From Lunularia cruciata (Eukaryota > Streptophyta > Marchantiopsida > Lunulariales > Lunulariaceae): DNA of 64,000 bases. The stretch covers positions 8,127,001-8,191,000 of the forward strand of contig OX419755.1 of the NCBI GenBank assembly GCA_948567375.1. The letters run 5' to 3'. Positions 23,083 through 35,890 of the stretch are shown piece after piece. The notes under the pieces are model-generated. The model made no database searches and was not told where the DNA came from. It worked only from the letters and a program-made list of their open reading frames with translations. The position numbers and the translations under genes were made by a program. Positions within the stretch are counted from its first letter, which is position 1, and each line of letters starts with the position of its first letter.

Positions 23083-25068
23083 ATTAGCTAGTTTTTACTC
23101 ACGGCTCATCCACTATTACGCCCATGTGGCCGCACCATTTACTGATCTCTTGGAAAAGAACTTGAGCTTTTAGTGGACCACCAAGGATGTAGAAGCATTT
23201 TAAAACTGGAAACATATGGTGTCTTCAAGACACATTCTTCAACCATATGATCCTCAACTACCTTGTGTGGTTGATTTTGATACTTCTAACTTTGCAATTG
23301 GAGCCATGTTGCAGCTAGAATTTTGAAATGGATTACATCCCATTACCTTTGTGTCTCACCAACTAAATACAATCAAAAGGGATTAATTTTCTTGAGACCA
23401 GTAGCAACTAGCAATATTATATGCCACAAGGTATGGAGGCATTATCTCTTGGGAATCATGCAAACAAGTGATCATGCAAACTGATCACAAACCATTATTG
23501 CAAAAATACACTTGAAACACATGAAGAGTTAACCTCATCATAGGAGAAGCAACTCAAATTGTTTGACATCAAACGTGAGTCCAAAATAAGTTTAGATCAA
23601 CTCTACAACAAGATCCTTTCTTCCAAATGGTACATGGTCATCTTGCAACATGCAAAAAAAATTACAACACCTTCTCTTTCAAGGAAGGCCTTCTATTTTA
23701 TGAGGACCAGATATATGTTCCAACCCAAGGTGATCTCTAACTTATGCGCCTCCAAGCAGCCCATGACTTATCAATCATTGGTCACAAGGGTGTGGACAAG
23801 ACCTTTGGTACTCTCCAATGCCAATGGTGGTGGCCCAACATGACACAGATGTTAAAGACTTTGTCCAATCGTTTGAGAGCTACCAATGCAACAAGGCTAA
23901 CAACCAACAACCAAGTGGACTCCTTCAGCCACTCCCCATTCCAACTACTTGATGCAAATATATGAGCTTGGATCTCATCATGTCCTTGCCCAAGATGAAG
24001 CAAGGTCACACAAAAATTATGGTCTTTATGGATAAGCTTAGTATTCAAATCCATTTGGTGCCAACTTTTGATACCATGGATGCTCCAACATTGGCATAGA
24101 TCTACTTCAACATTTTCTTCAACCATCATGGGATGCCTTGTGTACTCATCTCTGACCGTGATCCTTGATTCATTGGAAAATTTTGGCAAGTATTCTTCCA
24201 GATACTCTGCACGAAGCTTGATTTGTCCATGGCTTATCATCCTCAAACTTATGGACAAACTGAATATGAAAATTTCACCTTGGAAGATATGCTTTACTCT
24301 TTTGTCAACATCTAGCATACCAATTGGGATGAATGTCTTGCATCTATATAGTTTGCATGCAATAATTCCAAATAGGCAAGCACCAATTCTCTCCTTTCTT
24401 CCTCAATTTTGGCCAAGATCCACTTGTTCTAGATTCACCTTTTTCTCTTCCTCCATCTCATGTACCTCATGCTTCCACCTTCTTGACCACCATATCCCAA
24501 TCTCTCCAACAAGCCAAATCTCATCTCCTTGTTCAAAATTGGCAAAAATAATATGTGGACCACCATCATCATGATCTCACATTTCAAAGTCGGTGATAAG
24601 GTCATGCTCTCCTCTAGTAACCTACCTCTCTCACTTGATACCCAAGTTTGTAAACTCACCCTTAATTGGATAGGACCCTTTGATGTCACCCAAATTATCT
24701 CTCTTGTTGCTTATCGACTTGCCTTGCCTTGCCTTGCCTTGTCAGATGTGTATCCACGCTATCTTTCACATTTCCAAGTTGAAACTCTTTGTTCCTAAAC
24801 CATCTTCTTTTCCTCTTGTGTCCAACCCCTTCCTCCTCCTATCCTTATCAATGATCATGAGGAGTACAAAGTTGATTGTATCCTTGCGCATCGCCACATT
24901 CATCGAAACCGCCAGCAACATACAAAATACAAGATCCTTTGGAAAGGGTATCCCCTTCATGATGCCACATGGGAACCTCTTTCTCATCTCCAGAATGCAC
25001 AAATAGCCATCCATGAGTTTGAAGCTTCAATGGCAATGAAGACATCACCAACTAGTGGTGGAGGAATA
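23083..25068 (+). pseudogene. Element A1: chromovirus pol 3' half
   Basis: Compared with element A3 this contains the end of RT (FY-x-RLIHHYAHVAAPFTDLL), RNase H (MVSSRHILQPYDPQLPCVVD and MQTDHKPLLQ), integrase zinc-binding region and core (DDE region with GQTEYENFTLED, keeping the catalytic Glu), GPY/F-like segment, and a chromodomain with Y-K-I-L-W-K-G-Y-P-L-H-D-A-T-W-E-P (about 24860-25010). Many frameshifts and stops are present. A GCCTT run repeated four times lies at about 24720-24740. The 5' half is gone, cut by the LTR C at 22340-23082. It ends at GAGGAATA, then LTR A. Confidence 0.75.
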
Positions 25069-25480
25069 TGTAACAACATGAAGTTTAGCAACAAAGTTAG
25101 TTAGGGCTAATGAAGTATCAAATAGGACAAATTAGTCTAGAATATTCTAGAAATATCTAGGAAACTTCTTGGGAAGCTTCTTGGTTAGCTTAGCTTGCAC
25201 CCCAAGTAAGTAACTTCTAGAAGTTTCCAACTAGCTTAGCTTGCAAGTCAAATAGACGACTTCTAGAAAAAAAACTTATCAAGAAGCTTCTTGGTTAACT
25301 TGGCTTGCATTCCAAGAAAGTAGCTCAAGGAAGCTTCTTGAGAAGGTTCTCAAGAGCATTGTATGCTCCATATAAATACAAAAGCCAAAGCTCATGCTAG
25401 GCATTTTGAGTTTCTCTCATTCAAGTGTCCCAATGTGAGCTTCCATTCTCCTATTTTTTCCTTGGTCTTGGTATTTTATA
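25069..25480 (+). repeat. LTR A of element A1 (3' LTR), 412 bp
   Basis: It runs from TGTAACAACATG to GTATTTTATA (canonical end TTTTACA). TATAAATA is at 25371-25378. Heat-shock-like GAATATTCTAGAA is at 25140-25152, with several decayed GAAnnTTC units after it. It is the most diverged plus-strand LTR A copy here. The next base starts gag-like sequence of a different element (D), so D's own 5' end has been lost at this junction. Confidence 0.8.
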
Positions 25481-27734
25481 GTAATGGTTCAAAATACTCA
25501 AACTATTTTTGAAGCCATTGCTTGTGCTCAAGAAATAGCAAAGGTGCTTGGAGGAGATGAAGGGGTAGTCCCAACTCAACAATATTGGACTGAAACACCA
25601 AACTTTGGTAGACCAATTCCTATGGAATTGGGTAACATTTGGTTCCAAGACCAAGGAGCACAACTGCTCCAAGGAGAATGTGGACCGGTTGAAGAAAAGA
25701 GAGATGGAGTCCCATGAGAGGAAGGGGCTTGAGCAAAACAAAAACATTATTACAATTATGGCCAAGTTGGTTACATAGTCATCAATTGTCATGCTCATCT
25801 TTGTAGAGGCCCTCAGCCTCCATATAGACAATATTTGAACAACATGGAGAGGATATTGAAATCACATCAAAAAATGAAGATTGCCAATAAATGTACCTTG
25901 AAGCCTTATTGGCTCAAGAATAGAGAAGAGTAAAAGTGGAGGAAGAGTAAAAAAAATTTTCACAAAGGTTGAGGAAGACAAATGTACGACTTATTATCAT
26001 AGATGGAGTCCTAGAAGGCAATCAAATGAAAACATTGATAAATATTGGAGCAATAGAGAACTTTTTCTTTCACTTTGTTGTAATAAAGTTGGGGATGGAA
26101 AGAGAGGGATGAGAATGAAGAAGTAGAGTTACCTGATGGTCAGATAGAGAGGATAGAATCGTTACCTAGGAAGGTAGCACTCTTTATAAAAGAGTATTAA
26201 GAAGCAATTGAGTGGCGAGTGATATAGTTAGCTCATTATGATGTAATCTTAGGCATGCCATGGATGGAGTACTATAACCCCATGGTTGATTAGAGAAAGA
26301 AAATAGTGAGAACTAGCCAATGGAAGATCATGCATAAAGCAAGATCACAAAGGCAAGAACTACCTCTCTATGTCATAAGAATAACCACTATCAATAAGAT
26401 AGATAGATGTTTCATGGGTCTAATAAAAGAAGTCCAGAGTGCATAACTTGATGGACAAATTCTTGAGAAATTGAAAATGTGATCAATAAGTTTCAAAATG
26501 TCTTTTTAGCTGATTTACCATCAAGATTACCACCAAAAGGAGAGTAGATCATAAAATCAAGATACTTCTTAGGAAGATACCTCCTTATAAGACCCTATTC
26601 AACTATCATTTTCATGAATTGAAGTGTAAAGGTCAAATTGAGGATGTGTTGCAAAAAGGGTTTATCCAACCCAACATATCACCATATTGGGATCTTGTCT
26701 TGTTTATGAAGAAGAAGGATGGTACAATGCACATGTGCATGAGTATTAAGACCTAAATCAACAAATGATGAAGAAAAATTTTCCATTACCTTGCATAGAT
26801 AATCTATTTGATCAACTCTATGGGGCAAAATACTTCACCAAACTTGATCTAAAGAGTGATTACAACCAAATTAGGATCATGAAGGAAGACATATATAGAA
26901 CCACCTTTCAAACAAGGTATGGTTGCACTAAGTACTTGGTGATGCCATTTGGCCTCACCAACGCACCAACCACTTTCATAAGTTTGATGAATGATATATT
27001 TCATCCATACTTGGATAAATTTGTTATCATTTCTTTGATGACATCTTAGTTTATAAAAGGAAAATGACAAAGACCAAGCAACATTTATGAGAAGTCCTCC
27101 AAATTCTATAAGCAAATCAATTGTATGCTAAAATCTCAAAGTGAAAATTTGGCAAGTCTAAAGTAGACTACTTGGGGCATAGAGTAAGTGTAGAAGGTAT
27201 CCAAGTGTTAACACATAAAATAGAGTTCATTCAAAAATGGGGTGCTCTAGAAGATCAGACTTAACTCAAGAGTTTTTTGGGATTGATATTTTTTTATCAC
27301 CAATTTGTTAAGGACTTCTCTAAGGTTACACAATTGCTAATGGCACTACTTAGCAAGGGGAAGAAGTAGATGTGGAGAACTGCACAAGAATTGGCCTTTT
27401 TGGAATTGAAAGATGCATTACTTCATGCACCAATCTTGAAATGGTATGACCTAAAATGTCTAATCAAGTTGTTTGCAAATACATTAGGCATTGTAAGAGC
27501 AACCTACAATAGGAATGGAATGACTGATGGCAGTTAGTTGCATACTTCTCTCAAAAGTTGTTACTAACAAAAATGCAACTATCTTACAACCAAACAAGGA
27601 GAGTTGGCCATTGTCCTTACAACCAAGCATTGAAAGCACTATCTTGGCAAGAAGGCATTTGAGTAGAGATATACTACAAACCTCTAGTCTACCTTGAAAC
27701 CCAGAAAGATCTATCTCATCAACAAATTTGGTGG
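25481..27734 (+). pseudogene. Element D: gag end, protease, RT, RNase H
   Basis: A Ty3/gypsy body that starts inside gag (25484-25717). A decayed zinc knuckle follows (YNYGQVGYIVINCHAH, first Cys changed), then a protease remnant (NIGAIENFF instead of D-S/T-G-A, and AHYDVILGMPWME). RT is at 26765-27049 ([27 protein letters not shown]). The catalytic FFDDILVY is recoverable only after a 2-bp frameshift at about 27030. RNase H blocks follow to 27734, where a solo LTR A in the opposite orientation interrupts. The body resumes at 29574. D uses LTR C as its 3' LTR (31838). Confidence 0.75.
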
Positions 27735-27894
27735 TTTAAAAGACCAAAATCAAGGAGAGAAATAGGAGAATGGAAGATCACATTGGGATACATGAATGTG
27801 GGAAAACTATAAATGCTTAGAATGAGCTTTGGCTCTTGTATTTATAGAGAGCATACAAGATTCTTGAGAAGCCTCTCAAGAAGCTTCCTTGAGT

Positions 27895-29317
27895 TGTATA
27901 GTACTTCAAGGACAAAAGAAGAGAGAAAATACAAATTACACACTCAAATATTTGGTGCCCCAAAGGAGCACCTTCTCTTTATTATATAGACAATGAGGAT
28001 CTCCTCCAAAGAAGCTCCACCATAGGATTAGGCACACATATAGGTGACATGTCATCAAGCTCCATCCTTGGATTACTTACTTGGATGGGTGACATGTCGG
28101 TCTAGGTCTGTAACACCCATTTGTGCATGTGTGTGGTATTGTGATATTTAGCTTGGTATTACAAGTACTTAAGAGATATTATTTATATAGAGATAAAGGA
28201 TGGTTCTATATTAGTCATGGTTAGCTAAAGTTAGTCATAGCTAAGATAGATGGGACCTTACTTTAGAGGAAGTAGAAAAGATGAGCACCACTATTTTGGA
28301 TTTTAGTGTGTTGACTTGGTATTATTCCTAGGTGTTTGGCTTTGGGGAAAGAGTTGAGAACTCTTGGGCCCGCAAGCCTTTTTGTTTTGGATTCTTCTTT
28401 AGTCCAAGGATAGCCCATGTGAAGGAATCCTTGCTTTAGTGGTTGGGTCAAGATAAGGGGAATATGCCCATGTGAATGGATATTCCTTTCTACTTTTTGA
28501 CTTTACTTGACTTTTAGTCTAGTAACTTGAGTTACTACGGTAATTAGTAACTTTGGTACGTAACTATTTCACAAGTATATAAACAAGGGGTGAGGAGGTA
28601 CTCATCATCCTTTCATTTGCAACTATCTCTCTCTCATTGAGTTCTCTAGTGAGCAATGTCTTGAGTCTTGGAGTGTTAGCCTTGGAGGAGTATGATGGAG
28701 TTGGGGTTCCTTGCCTTCTTAGTCCATGGTGCGCTACCATAATAGCCATCAGAGGTTCATCCTGAGTGAGAGACAGGCCGGCTCACAGGTCCTAGTTGGT
28801 TGGTCAAATAGGCTTTGACCAAAGAGGATCTTTTAGGGAATCTTCCTATAGGAGTCTCAGAATCACATAAGGTACCATTGGAAAGCTCTTGACAAGACAA
28901 ACCAAGGTGGGGGGAGGCCAACCTTTCCTGCATTGGGGAGAGGGGGGCAATTTGTACATTTTTGAGGTCTAATTCATCCATTTAGGCCTCCAAAATTGCC
29001 TTCAAAAATTTTAGGCATATTTTGGTTCCTACTCTATTAGTAGAAGTCCCCTTTGGTGATACATATTTCTGATCTGTTTAGTTCATCAGGTGTAACATCC
29101 TTCCAAATGTTACCAAATCAATTCTCATCTCTAAATCATATGTCTAGCTATTGGTTCTAAGGTTCTCATGTCTGTTTCGGTTTCTGCCCTATTAGTAGAA
29201 GTACTCTTTTGTTGATACTTCTATCTAAGCTATTTTGACCATCATGTATAACATCATTCTAGATATTACTAAACCAAATTTCACATGTAGATCATATGGC
29301 TAGCTCTTGGTATTAGA
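27895..29317 (-). repeat. LTR C (minus) inside LTR A, split by LTR B
   Basis: Plus-strand ends are TGTATAGTACTTCAAGG (27895) and TTGGTATTAGA (29317), matching the complete copy at 22340-23082 including its internal repeat of about 170 bp. It interrupts LTR A between CTTGAG and ACTTTCTTGGAGTGC, which are contiguous (apart from a short linker) in other LTR A copies. It is itself interrupted at 28109-28787 by LTR B. Without the insert its length is about 740 bp. Confidence 0.7.
28109..28787 (+). repeat. Solo LTR B (plus), 679 bp, with 4-bp target duplication
   Basis: It runs from TGTAACACCCATTTG to GGCCGGCTCACA. It is flanked by a perfect GGTC duplication (28105-28108 and 28788-28791). The uninterrupted target sequence is seen in the other LTR C copy at about 22535-22560. 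TATA-like AAGTATATAAACAAGG is at about 28573. No coding sequence lies inside. It is the innermost layer of a B-in-C-in-A-in-D nest. The family recurs on the minus strand at 29969 and 35953. Confidence 0.8.
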
Positions 29318-29573
29318 AGTTACTTTCTTGGAGTGCAAGCCAAGTTAACTAGGAAGCTTCTCAAGAAGCTTCCATCTAGAAGCTACTTGCTTGGCATGCA
29401 AACTAAGTTAGTTAGAAGTTCCTAGAAGTTACTTACTTGGGGTGCAAGCTAAGCTAGTCAAGAAGCTTCCCAAGAAGCTTCCTATATATTTCTAGAATAT
29501 TCTAGGCTAATTTGGCTTATTTGCTACTTTGTTAACCCTAACTAACTTTGTCGCTAAATTCCATATTGTTACA

Positions 29574-31837
29574 AGTGAGTAGAGTGGAGATATGGTTCAA
29601 TATGACAATAATATATGTGTAAGGCAAGAAGCAACTTGCAAATGCATTCACCAAAATGCCTATGGTACATAATTTAGTGGTAGAGGTCAAGATGAACCTA
29701 GGATTTTGGCCAAAGATTCTTACTACTACAAAGATTGACCCACATATTGTAGGAACTCAATTGTCCAAAGGTGTAACCAGCACCCAAAGACTTACCTTTT
29801 TTGATGGCAAGTTGTGGATCCCGGATGCCTTAGACCTAAGATCCACCATCGTAGTAGAATGTCATGATTATATCTTTGTAGGTCACATTGGAGTAGACAA
29901 GACCTTAGATCCAATTAAACACCATTACTATTGGCCCAAGATGAGCAACAATGTAATAGAGTGTGTTCTGTGAGCCGGTCTATCTCTCACTCAAGATGAA
30001 CCTCTGATAGCTATTATGGTAGCGCACCATGGACTAAGAAGGCAAGGAACCCCAACTCCATCATACTACTCCAAGGCTAACACTCCAAGACTCAAGACAT
30101 TGCTCACTAGAGAACTCAATGAGAGAGAGATAGTTGCAAATGAAAGGATGATGAGTACCTCCTCACCCCTTTTTTATATACTTGTGAAATAGTTACACAC
30201 CAAAATTACTAATTATTGGAGTAACTCAAGTTACTAGACTAAAAGTCAAGTAAAGTCAAAAAGTATAAAGAAATATCCATTCACATGGGCATATTCCACT
30301 AGCATGTGATCTTATCTTGACCCAACCACTAAGTCAAGGATTCCTTCACATTGGCTATCCTTGGACTATAGAAGAATCCAAAACAAAAAAGGCTTGCGGG
30401 CCCAAGAGTTCTCAACTCTTTCCTCAAAGCAAAACACCTAGGAATAATACCAAGTCAACACACTAGAATCCAAAATAGTGGTACTCATCTTTTCCATTTC
30501 CTCTAAAGTAAGGTCCTTTCTATCTTAGCTATGACTAAATGTAGCTAATCATGATTAATCTAGAACCTTCCTTTATCTCTATATAAATAATATCTCTCAA
30601 GTACTTGTAATACCAAGCTAAATATCACAATACCACACACATGCATAAATGAGTATTACAATTCAAAGTTGCATACTTTATCAAAAATATAAAGCCTCTA
30701 AGCAAGCTCTCACAAGACTCCTTCAACCCCTCCCTACTCTTATATAACATTAGGAACAAGTCATCATGGATTTGGTTTGTGAATTATCCAATACCATTTC
30801 AAGGGCTTGACTCCATTATAGTCTTTGTAGACCAACTCAACAAAATTATTCATGTATGTCCTATGACCAAGGATTTGACTTCTCCATAATTAACTCAATT
30901 GTATTTAGTTGTAGTCTTTTCTTACCATGGCCTATCTCAAGTGCTCATCACCAATCAAGGTACTCAATTCACTAAATTTTCTTTCTGGAGAACACTCTTT
31001 GATGTCTTCAAAACCAAACTAGTTATGTCCATGGCATACCATCCACAAACCAATGGACAAATAGAGTTGGCTAATCACACTATTTAGGACATGTGTTGGA
31101 GCTTCACCTTAGAGGAGCAAGAAAGGTGTGACACCTTACTTCCACTAGTAGAATTTGCCTACAATAGTTCAATGAATGCAACACAAGTTACAAAATTCTT
31201 CCTCATGTATGGAGAGCACCCTTTCACACCTTCAAGCTTAGTAAAGATCCACCTAATGGCTACAAAGGTTAATGTTGTCAACACTTTTGTTTCTAGAATC
31301 CAACAAGGTGTAGAGAACACCAAGCATAGGTTGTAGATCATCCAAAATTGACAAAAATAGTATGCGGATGCACATCATACGCACATGGAGTTCAACATTG
31401 GGAATCAAGTTTGGTTGTCCACAACCAACCTCACATTAGTCGGCCCTCATGAGCTTAGATCTTATTTTATTTGGCCTTTTCCTATCCTCCATCAAATCAA
31501 CATAATAGCCTATCACTTGAAGCTACCACCATATATGAAGATCCATCAAGTGTTCCATGTTTCCTTACAATGTACATATGCATCCCAACCACTCTATTAT
31601 CCTTCCATACAAGAAGTTAGAACTTGTCTAACAATCCATGGATTAGAGGAATATGAAGTCAAATGCATTTTTGGTACCCGGCATTTGTGTGTAGAATATC
31701 CTATACATTGGAAAGGGTACCCATTGTATGAGGCAACATGAGAGCTAGTAGCTAACTTGACTCATGCATTGGTGTTAGTGCAATCTTTTGAGCTATAGCT
31801 TCGCAATGAAGATGTTGTATCTTAAAGGGGAGAGGTT
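29574..31837 (+). pseudogene. Element D: integrase and chromodomain
   Basis: Continuation of element D. The RNase H tail (GKKQLANAFTKM) leads to the integrase zinc-binding region (GKLWIPDALDLR, HDYIFVGHIGVDKTL, HHYYWPKM). This is cut at ECV by an LTR B insertion and resumes at 30661. The integrase core follows (GLDSIIVFVDQLNKIIHV, LITNQGTQFTKFSF, MAYHPQTNGQIELANHTI; the catalytic Glu is the E of QIE). Then come the GPY-like segment and a chromodomain with IHWKGYPLYEAT at about 31640-31740. Stops such as CCATAATTA and TTTAGGAC break it. The interior ends in AAAGGGGAGAGG (31824-31835), the polypurine tract before LTR C. Confidence 0.8.
29969..30660 (-). repeat. Solo LTR B (minus) in element D integrase, 692 bp
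   Basis: Plus-strand ends are TGTGAGCCGGTC and GAGTATTACA, the reverse of the 28109 copy. Flanks are GTTC (29965-29968) and ATTC (30661-30664), a 4-bp duplication with one change. Removing the LTR and one flank joins GAG TGT GTT CAA AGT TGC, restoring the C-x3-C of the integrase zinc-binding region. So this was a clean insertion into a then-readable gene. Confidence 0.75.
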
Positions 31838-32136
31838 TGTAATACCATAAGCTGGACATATTATCTAGAGGTGGAAATTGGCTTAGTAAAATTTGGAAGG
31901 ATGTTATATATGATGGTCTAAGTGGAATAGATAAAGGTATCATCAAAAGAGTACTTCCACTAATAGGGCAGAGACCAAAAATACTCTAAAAACTTTAGAG
32001 GTACTTTTGGAGGCCTATATGATTGAAGGAGGCCTTGAAGATTCACTCTCCTTTGGGAGAAAAGGTGTTGCCTTCTCACCCCATATTTTTCTCATCAAGA
32101 GCTTTCCAATGGTATCTCACCCATACTATTTTGAGT
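31838..32136 (+). repeat. LTR C of element D, left part
   Basis: It starts TGTAATACCATAAGC after the polypurine tract. It follows LTR C to TTTTGAGTTTGGTACAA, where family E sequence takes over. The remaining half of LTR C is found 21.6 kb away at 53736-54015. This places the whole E element, with A2 and A3 inside it, within D's 3' LTR. Confidence 0.7.
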
Positions 32137-32590
32137 TTGGTACAATAATATTATCATGTCATTTGTAGTGTTGCATCTAGATTGCTCAAACATTAGAGTT
32201 GCAGGGATAGTAGTTAGAGGTATTTTAGCAATCACTCATAAAATAATTTCCGATGGTCAAATTTTGTATTTGGATATTGACTACATGGTGGGGCCTATTA
32301 TCACTTTGCACCGTTTGCACTATTGGATGTGCCGTTAGTGGGACCGTTAGGGTTTCAGACTTAGCTTGAGTCGAGGGATATACTTTCAAAATGTAGCTCT
32401 AAAGAGCTCACTTCCCTGATGTTGAGCCTTTGAGTTCTTGGCTATGGTAGATTGAGGCAGGTGAGCATCACCTGGATTCTCTTAGCTAGAGTGGGTGTAG
32501 CTTGACTGTAATCAACCTCCAATTGTTGACAGTTTATAGAGTGATAAATCAAGTATTGATCTAAGTTGAGTTGATTCAAGTGGTGTAAAA
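32137..32590 (+). repeat. Family E 5' LTR (lacks its first about 100 bp)
   Basis: Homologous to 53230-53630 and, in reverse, to 11360-11790. Shared phrases are GTTAGAGGTATTTTAGC, GGGTTTCAGAC and CTTAGCTAGAGTGGGTG. Relative to the minus-strand LTR it lacks the TGTGGCAC segment at its start. Just after it, TTGTATCAAAGA (about 32596) resembles the initiator-Met primer site TGGTATCAGAGC at 9 of 12 positions. That would be the expected place, but it is weak evidence. Confidence 0.5.
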
Positions 32591-35500
32591 AAACTAATTG
32601 TATCAAAGAAGTGAGGTGAGGGAGAAATTGGATGCAAGAACTATGAGTGTTGGTGGTATCTCTAAGCTCAGTGGATCATTGGTAGCTCGATCAAAGTTCA
32701 AGTTTTCTCTGGTGTGCAAAAGCTCATTGATTGATGCAAATTTAGCAATAAGGTAGACAAATTGTGCGGAAGTGCTAGCCAAATTTTGAGCCATGAGAAG
32801 CAATTTTCAAATGGTAGCTATGATTTTGAGCTCAAGATGCAGAGTTGATCTCAAAAAGTGAAATTGAAGGTGGAATTGGGAACCCACCCATTGGAATTTG
32901 TGATTTGGAGAAACCTATTTTTTCAATTTGGCTTGAGTGAAGAGTTAGCAAAGGATTTGGCAATCAATCAACTTTAAGGTTTATGTCAAATTTTTGTTGG
33001 AGTTTATATCAAATTTTGGCCAAATTTGGAGGAGTTTTGCCAGATTTGGAGAGGGTTCAAAGTTGCAAGAAGAAAAGCCTCATTTTGCTAATTTTTGCTA
33101 TTTCAAGGCTTTGAGGCATAGGGCTATGAGAGGCTACGAAGGGCCAACTTGCCAGCGTGAGGCTAGCTAGTTTAAAGTAGATCTTGGTCACTATTTGGCA
33201 AAATCTACACATCTTGCTAGATTGTGCACAATAGGGTTTGATCTCTAGATCTTTGATTCCTAGATTGGTGCCCTAGCCAACTAGTCCACCTTCACTCATT
33301 GTCTTAGTGATTGGCTCATTATTATTTATACATTTATAGCTTTGGCTAGCAGAGCCAATTTGATCCCATTCTTGGGGATCTTGGTAGCTTAAGCCATAGA
33401 TAGTAACTTCCATTATATCATATGCCAAATGGTAGCAGAGTGTGGTACCCACATTTTTCATTTTGGACGAGTTTTGAAGAAGATGTGTCTTGCTGAAACC
33501 AAATTGAAACCAAATAGAGAAGAAATGAGGGGAAACCTATGTTTTGATCAAGCACGAGGAAGTCAACTTCATGTTAGAGAAAGAAGGACTCGGATTGGAT
33601 CAGATCCAAAGAAGCTTACTTTGTGTTAGAGGAAAAGAAACTTGGATCAGATGTTGAAGGAGTGTAGACCCAAAGTTGTAGGTCAGGATTACTGTGGGGG
33701 CTATATCTCAATGAAAAAAATTCCAAATCATGTGTGTTATATCTCGTTGGAAGTAACCTATTCAAGGCTTTTTGTTGCCACCAAAATCGTGGAGTTTGGC
33801 GGTTTGTAGCAGAAGTTACAAGCATTTGAAGTTTTGGGAGTAGTTGTATAGAGTAATTGAGTGTCTTCGGGTTCATAGTACTTTGGGTCTATGTTACTCA
33901 GGTCTCTACGACTTTGGGTTAGAAGCTTCTTTGTCTCAGGACAAAGGTGACTAAATCTGAGGTATTCGGACCTCAAAGTGCAGTGAAGGTGACTTTGGGA
34001 GTCTTGCCAAAGGCATCAAATGAAGTTAGAGTAGGGAAAGAAGATATTTACGATACCCATGATTTCAATATCAATTCTGATTCAAGATATGATAGAATTA
34101 GAAGAGAAATAGTAGTAGTGAATGTACCCAAAGTGCAAGACAGTATGTGTCTTTGGGTCAATTACATGAGTAATTAGGGGAAAATGGGTTACAAATTGAA
34201 GGCATAGATAGAGTATCCATGCTTTTAATTACAATTCTTGATGAGAATATAGTAGATTAGCAAAGGAATTGATAGTAGTTAGACCCAGAGTAAGAGAGGT
34301 AAGAGTGTAGGTGTCTTTAGATTTGACATCTAAGACATTAGAGAAGAGTGGGTTGGGAAATAAAGAGTTAGATAAGTTACCCACCATTAAAATTGTAGTT
34401 TGTAGTAAAGAGATAGTAGAAATAGCAAAGAAATTAGTAGAATTAGATAGACCCAAAGAAGGAGAAATACTTGGAGGATCATTGGGTTTGGAAGCCAAAG
34501 AAGAAGTAGACATAAGATTAGAGTAGGAATAGATTTGAGATTTGAAGGGGCAGATATGAAGAGGTGCATTGTCATTTCGGATCTCCAAGTAGGAAAAGTT
34601 GTTGTAAAACAATATAGTTGTTAGATAACTGCTTGCGTGCTCTGCCTATTTAAAGGAAGCATTCACACTATGTTGTTGTTTAGAGCTCATAATTCTAAGA
34701 ATAGATAAAGCAAAGTGTTGATTTCAATACTCATTGCTTGAGCTTAATTTTGAGTATCAACTTTGTGTTTGTAATTGTGAGTGTTGGGAGAATTTTGAAG
34801 TGCACGTTAGTGTGTTTGTTGGATGTTTGATTCCACAACTTGATCTTCATTTTGTGTATTTGATCTTGAGTGAAGTGCAATTGAAGTAATGCCTTGACAG
34901 ATCTGAGAGGAATTGTAGTGTTGGTAGTATTCTACAGTTGTGAGTGTAGCATTGAGTTGATGTGAAGCAATTTTGATCAAGGAAGTTGTGTCTTTAGTGG
35001 AGGGGTGGAACACAAATTTGAGGCAAAGTCATTTTATGGTGAAGTGTCATTTTCAAGAGAGACTAAATCATCACAATCAAGATTGTTTGGAAAGATTTGA
35101 TGCAGTTGTAATTATGGGCGACAAATTGTTGTGACAAGACTATGAATTAGTATTTATTACTCTCTTCTAGGTGTAGTTCCTACCTGAGAGACTAAAGATG
35201 TAACCAAGAAGAACTACTTGTTACTTTTTGACTTTGTATATGACCAATTCTGACCAATATCTCTGCAAGAACAAACTTTACTTACTTGATTACCGGAAAA
35301 TTGATATTTGCCAGGTTGTCACACAGAGTCAATCCCATGTTGCTTTATGAGATGGAGGGTTTTCTTTAAGATTTCTTGTGATTGAATCCCCTCCATTCTC
35401 TACTTCCTATTTGTGCACCACATTTGTGTGAGGTGCCTTAAATTTAGAGCATTGGTGCTCTAGTGTGCTCTTAGTGTTGAGGCTGGAGTGATGACCAATC

Positions 35501-35890
35501 AGATTACCTTTGTTTCTCTCTAGTGAGGCATGAAGTGATGACTTGTAGATTGTGAGAGTGCATGTTATGATGGCAAGTTATAAGTTGCACTTTCTCCTAT
35601 TTTAGTTGTCATAGTTAGAGCTACATTAGTTAGTGATATTTAGCCGTTGTTTTTGGCACTTGGTGATGTTGGCACTTGGAGGTGTTGGCACTTGGTGGTG
35701 TTGACACTTGGAGGTGTTGACACTTGGTAGGGTACTTGCGGTTGCGGTTTGCGATTGGCGGTTTATGGTTACTTTGTCACGATGGAGTTCTTTGGGGATT
35801 CTAGAAGAGATAGCACTATAGTACACAGTGGGTTTACTTGGAGTGGTGCTAGGTATCATCTTGTATCTTAGGTCCCATTGAGGTAGGAGA
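32591..35890 (+). other. Family E long leader, no clear coding
   Basis: About 3.3 kb between the E 5' LTR and the first recognisable gag codons. Frames are short (up to 127 codons on the minus strand at 34229-34612, complementary to an Asp/Glu/Lys-rich plus frame) and have no motif. Phrases such as TTTTGAGCTCAAG and TTGGCACTTGG recur. A tight GGCACTTGG(A/T)GGTGTT repeat lies at about 35657-35720. Long non-coding leaders occur in several plant gypsy lineages; here it could also hide gag N-terminal sequence too decayed to see. Confidence 0.4.

Larger units (their letters stand above)
27735..29573 (-). repeat. Solo LTR A (minus), split by LTR C
   Basis: On the minus strand LTR A runs from 29573 (TGTAACAATATGG) through heat-shock-like blocks, is interrupted at 29317-27895 by LTR C, and resumes to 27735 (GGTCTTTTAAA). 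TATAAATA is seen as TATTTATA at about 27838-27846. It lies inside the RNase H-integrase linker of element D. Bases on both sides (GGTGG and AGTGA) could be a decayed 5-bp duplication. No internal element sequence is present, so it is a solo LTR left by recombination. Confidence 0.7.
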
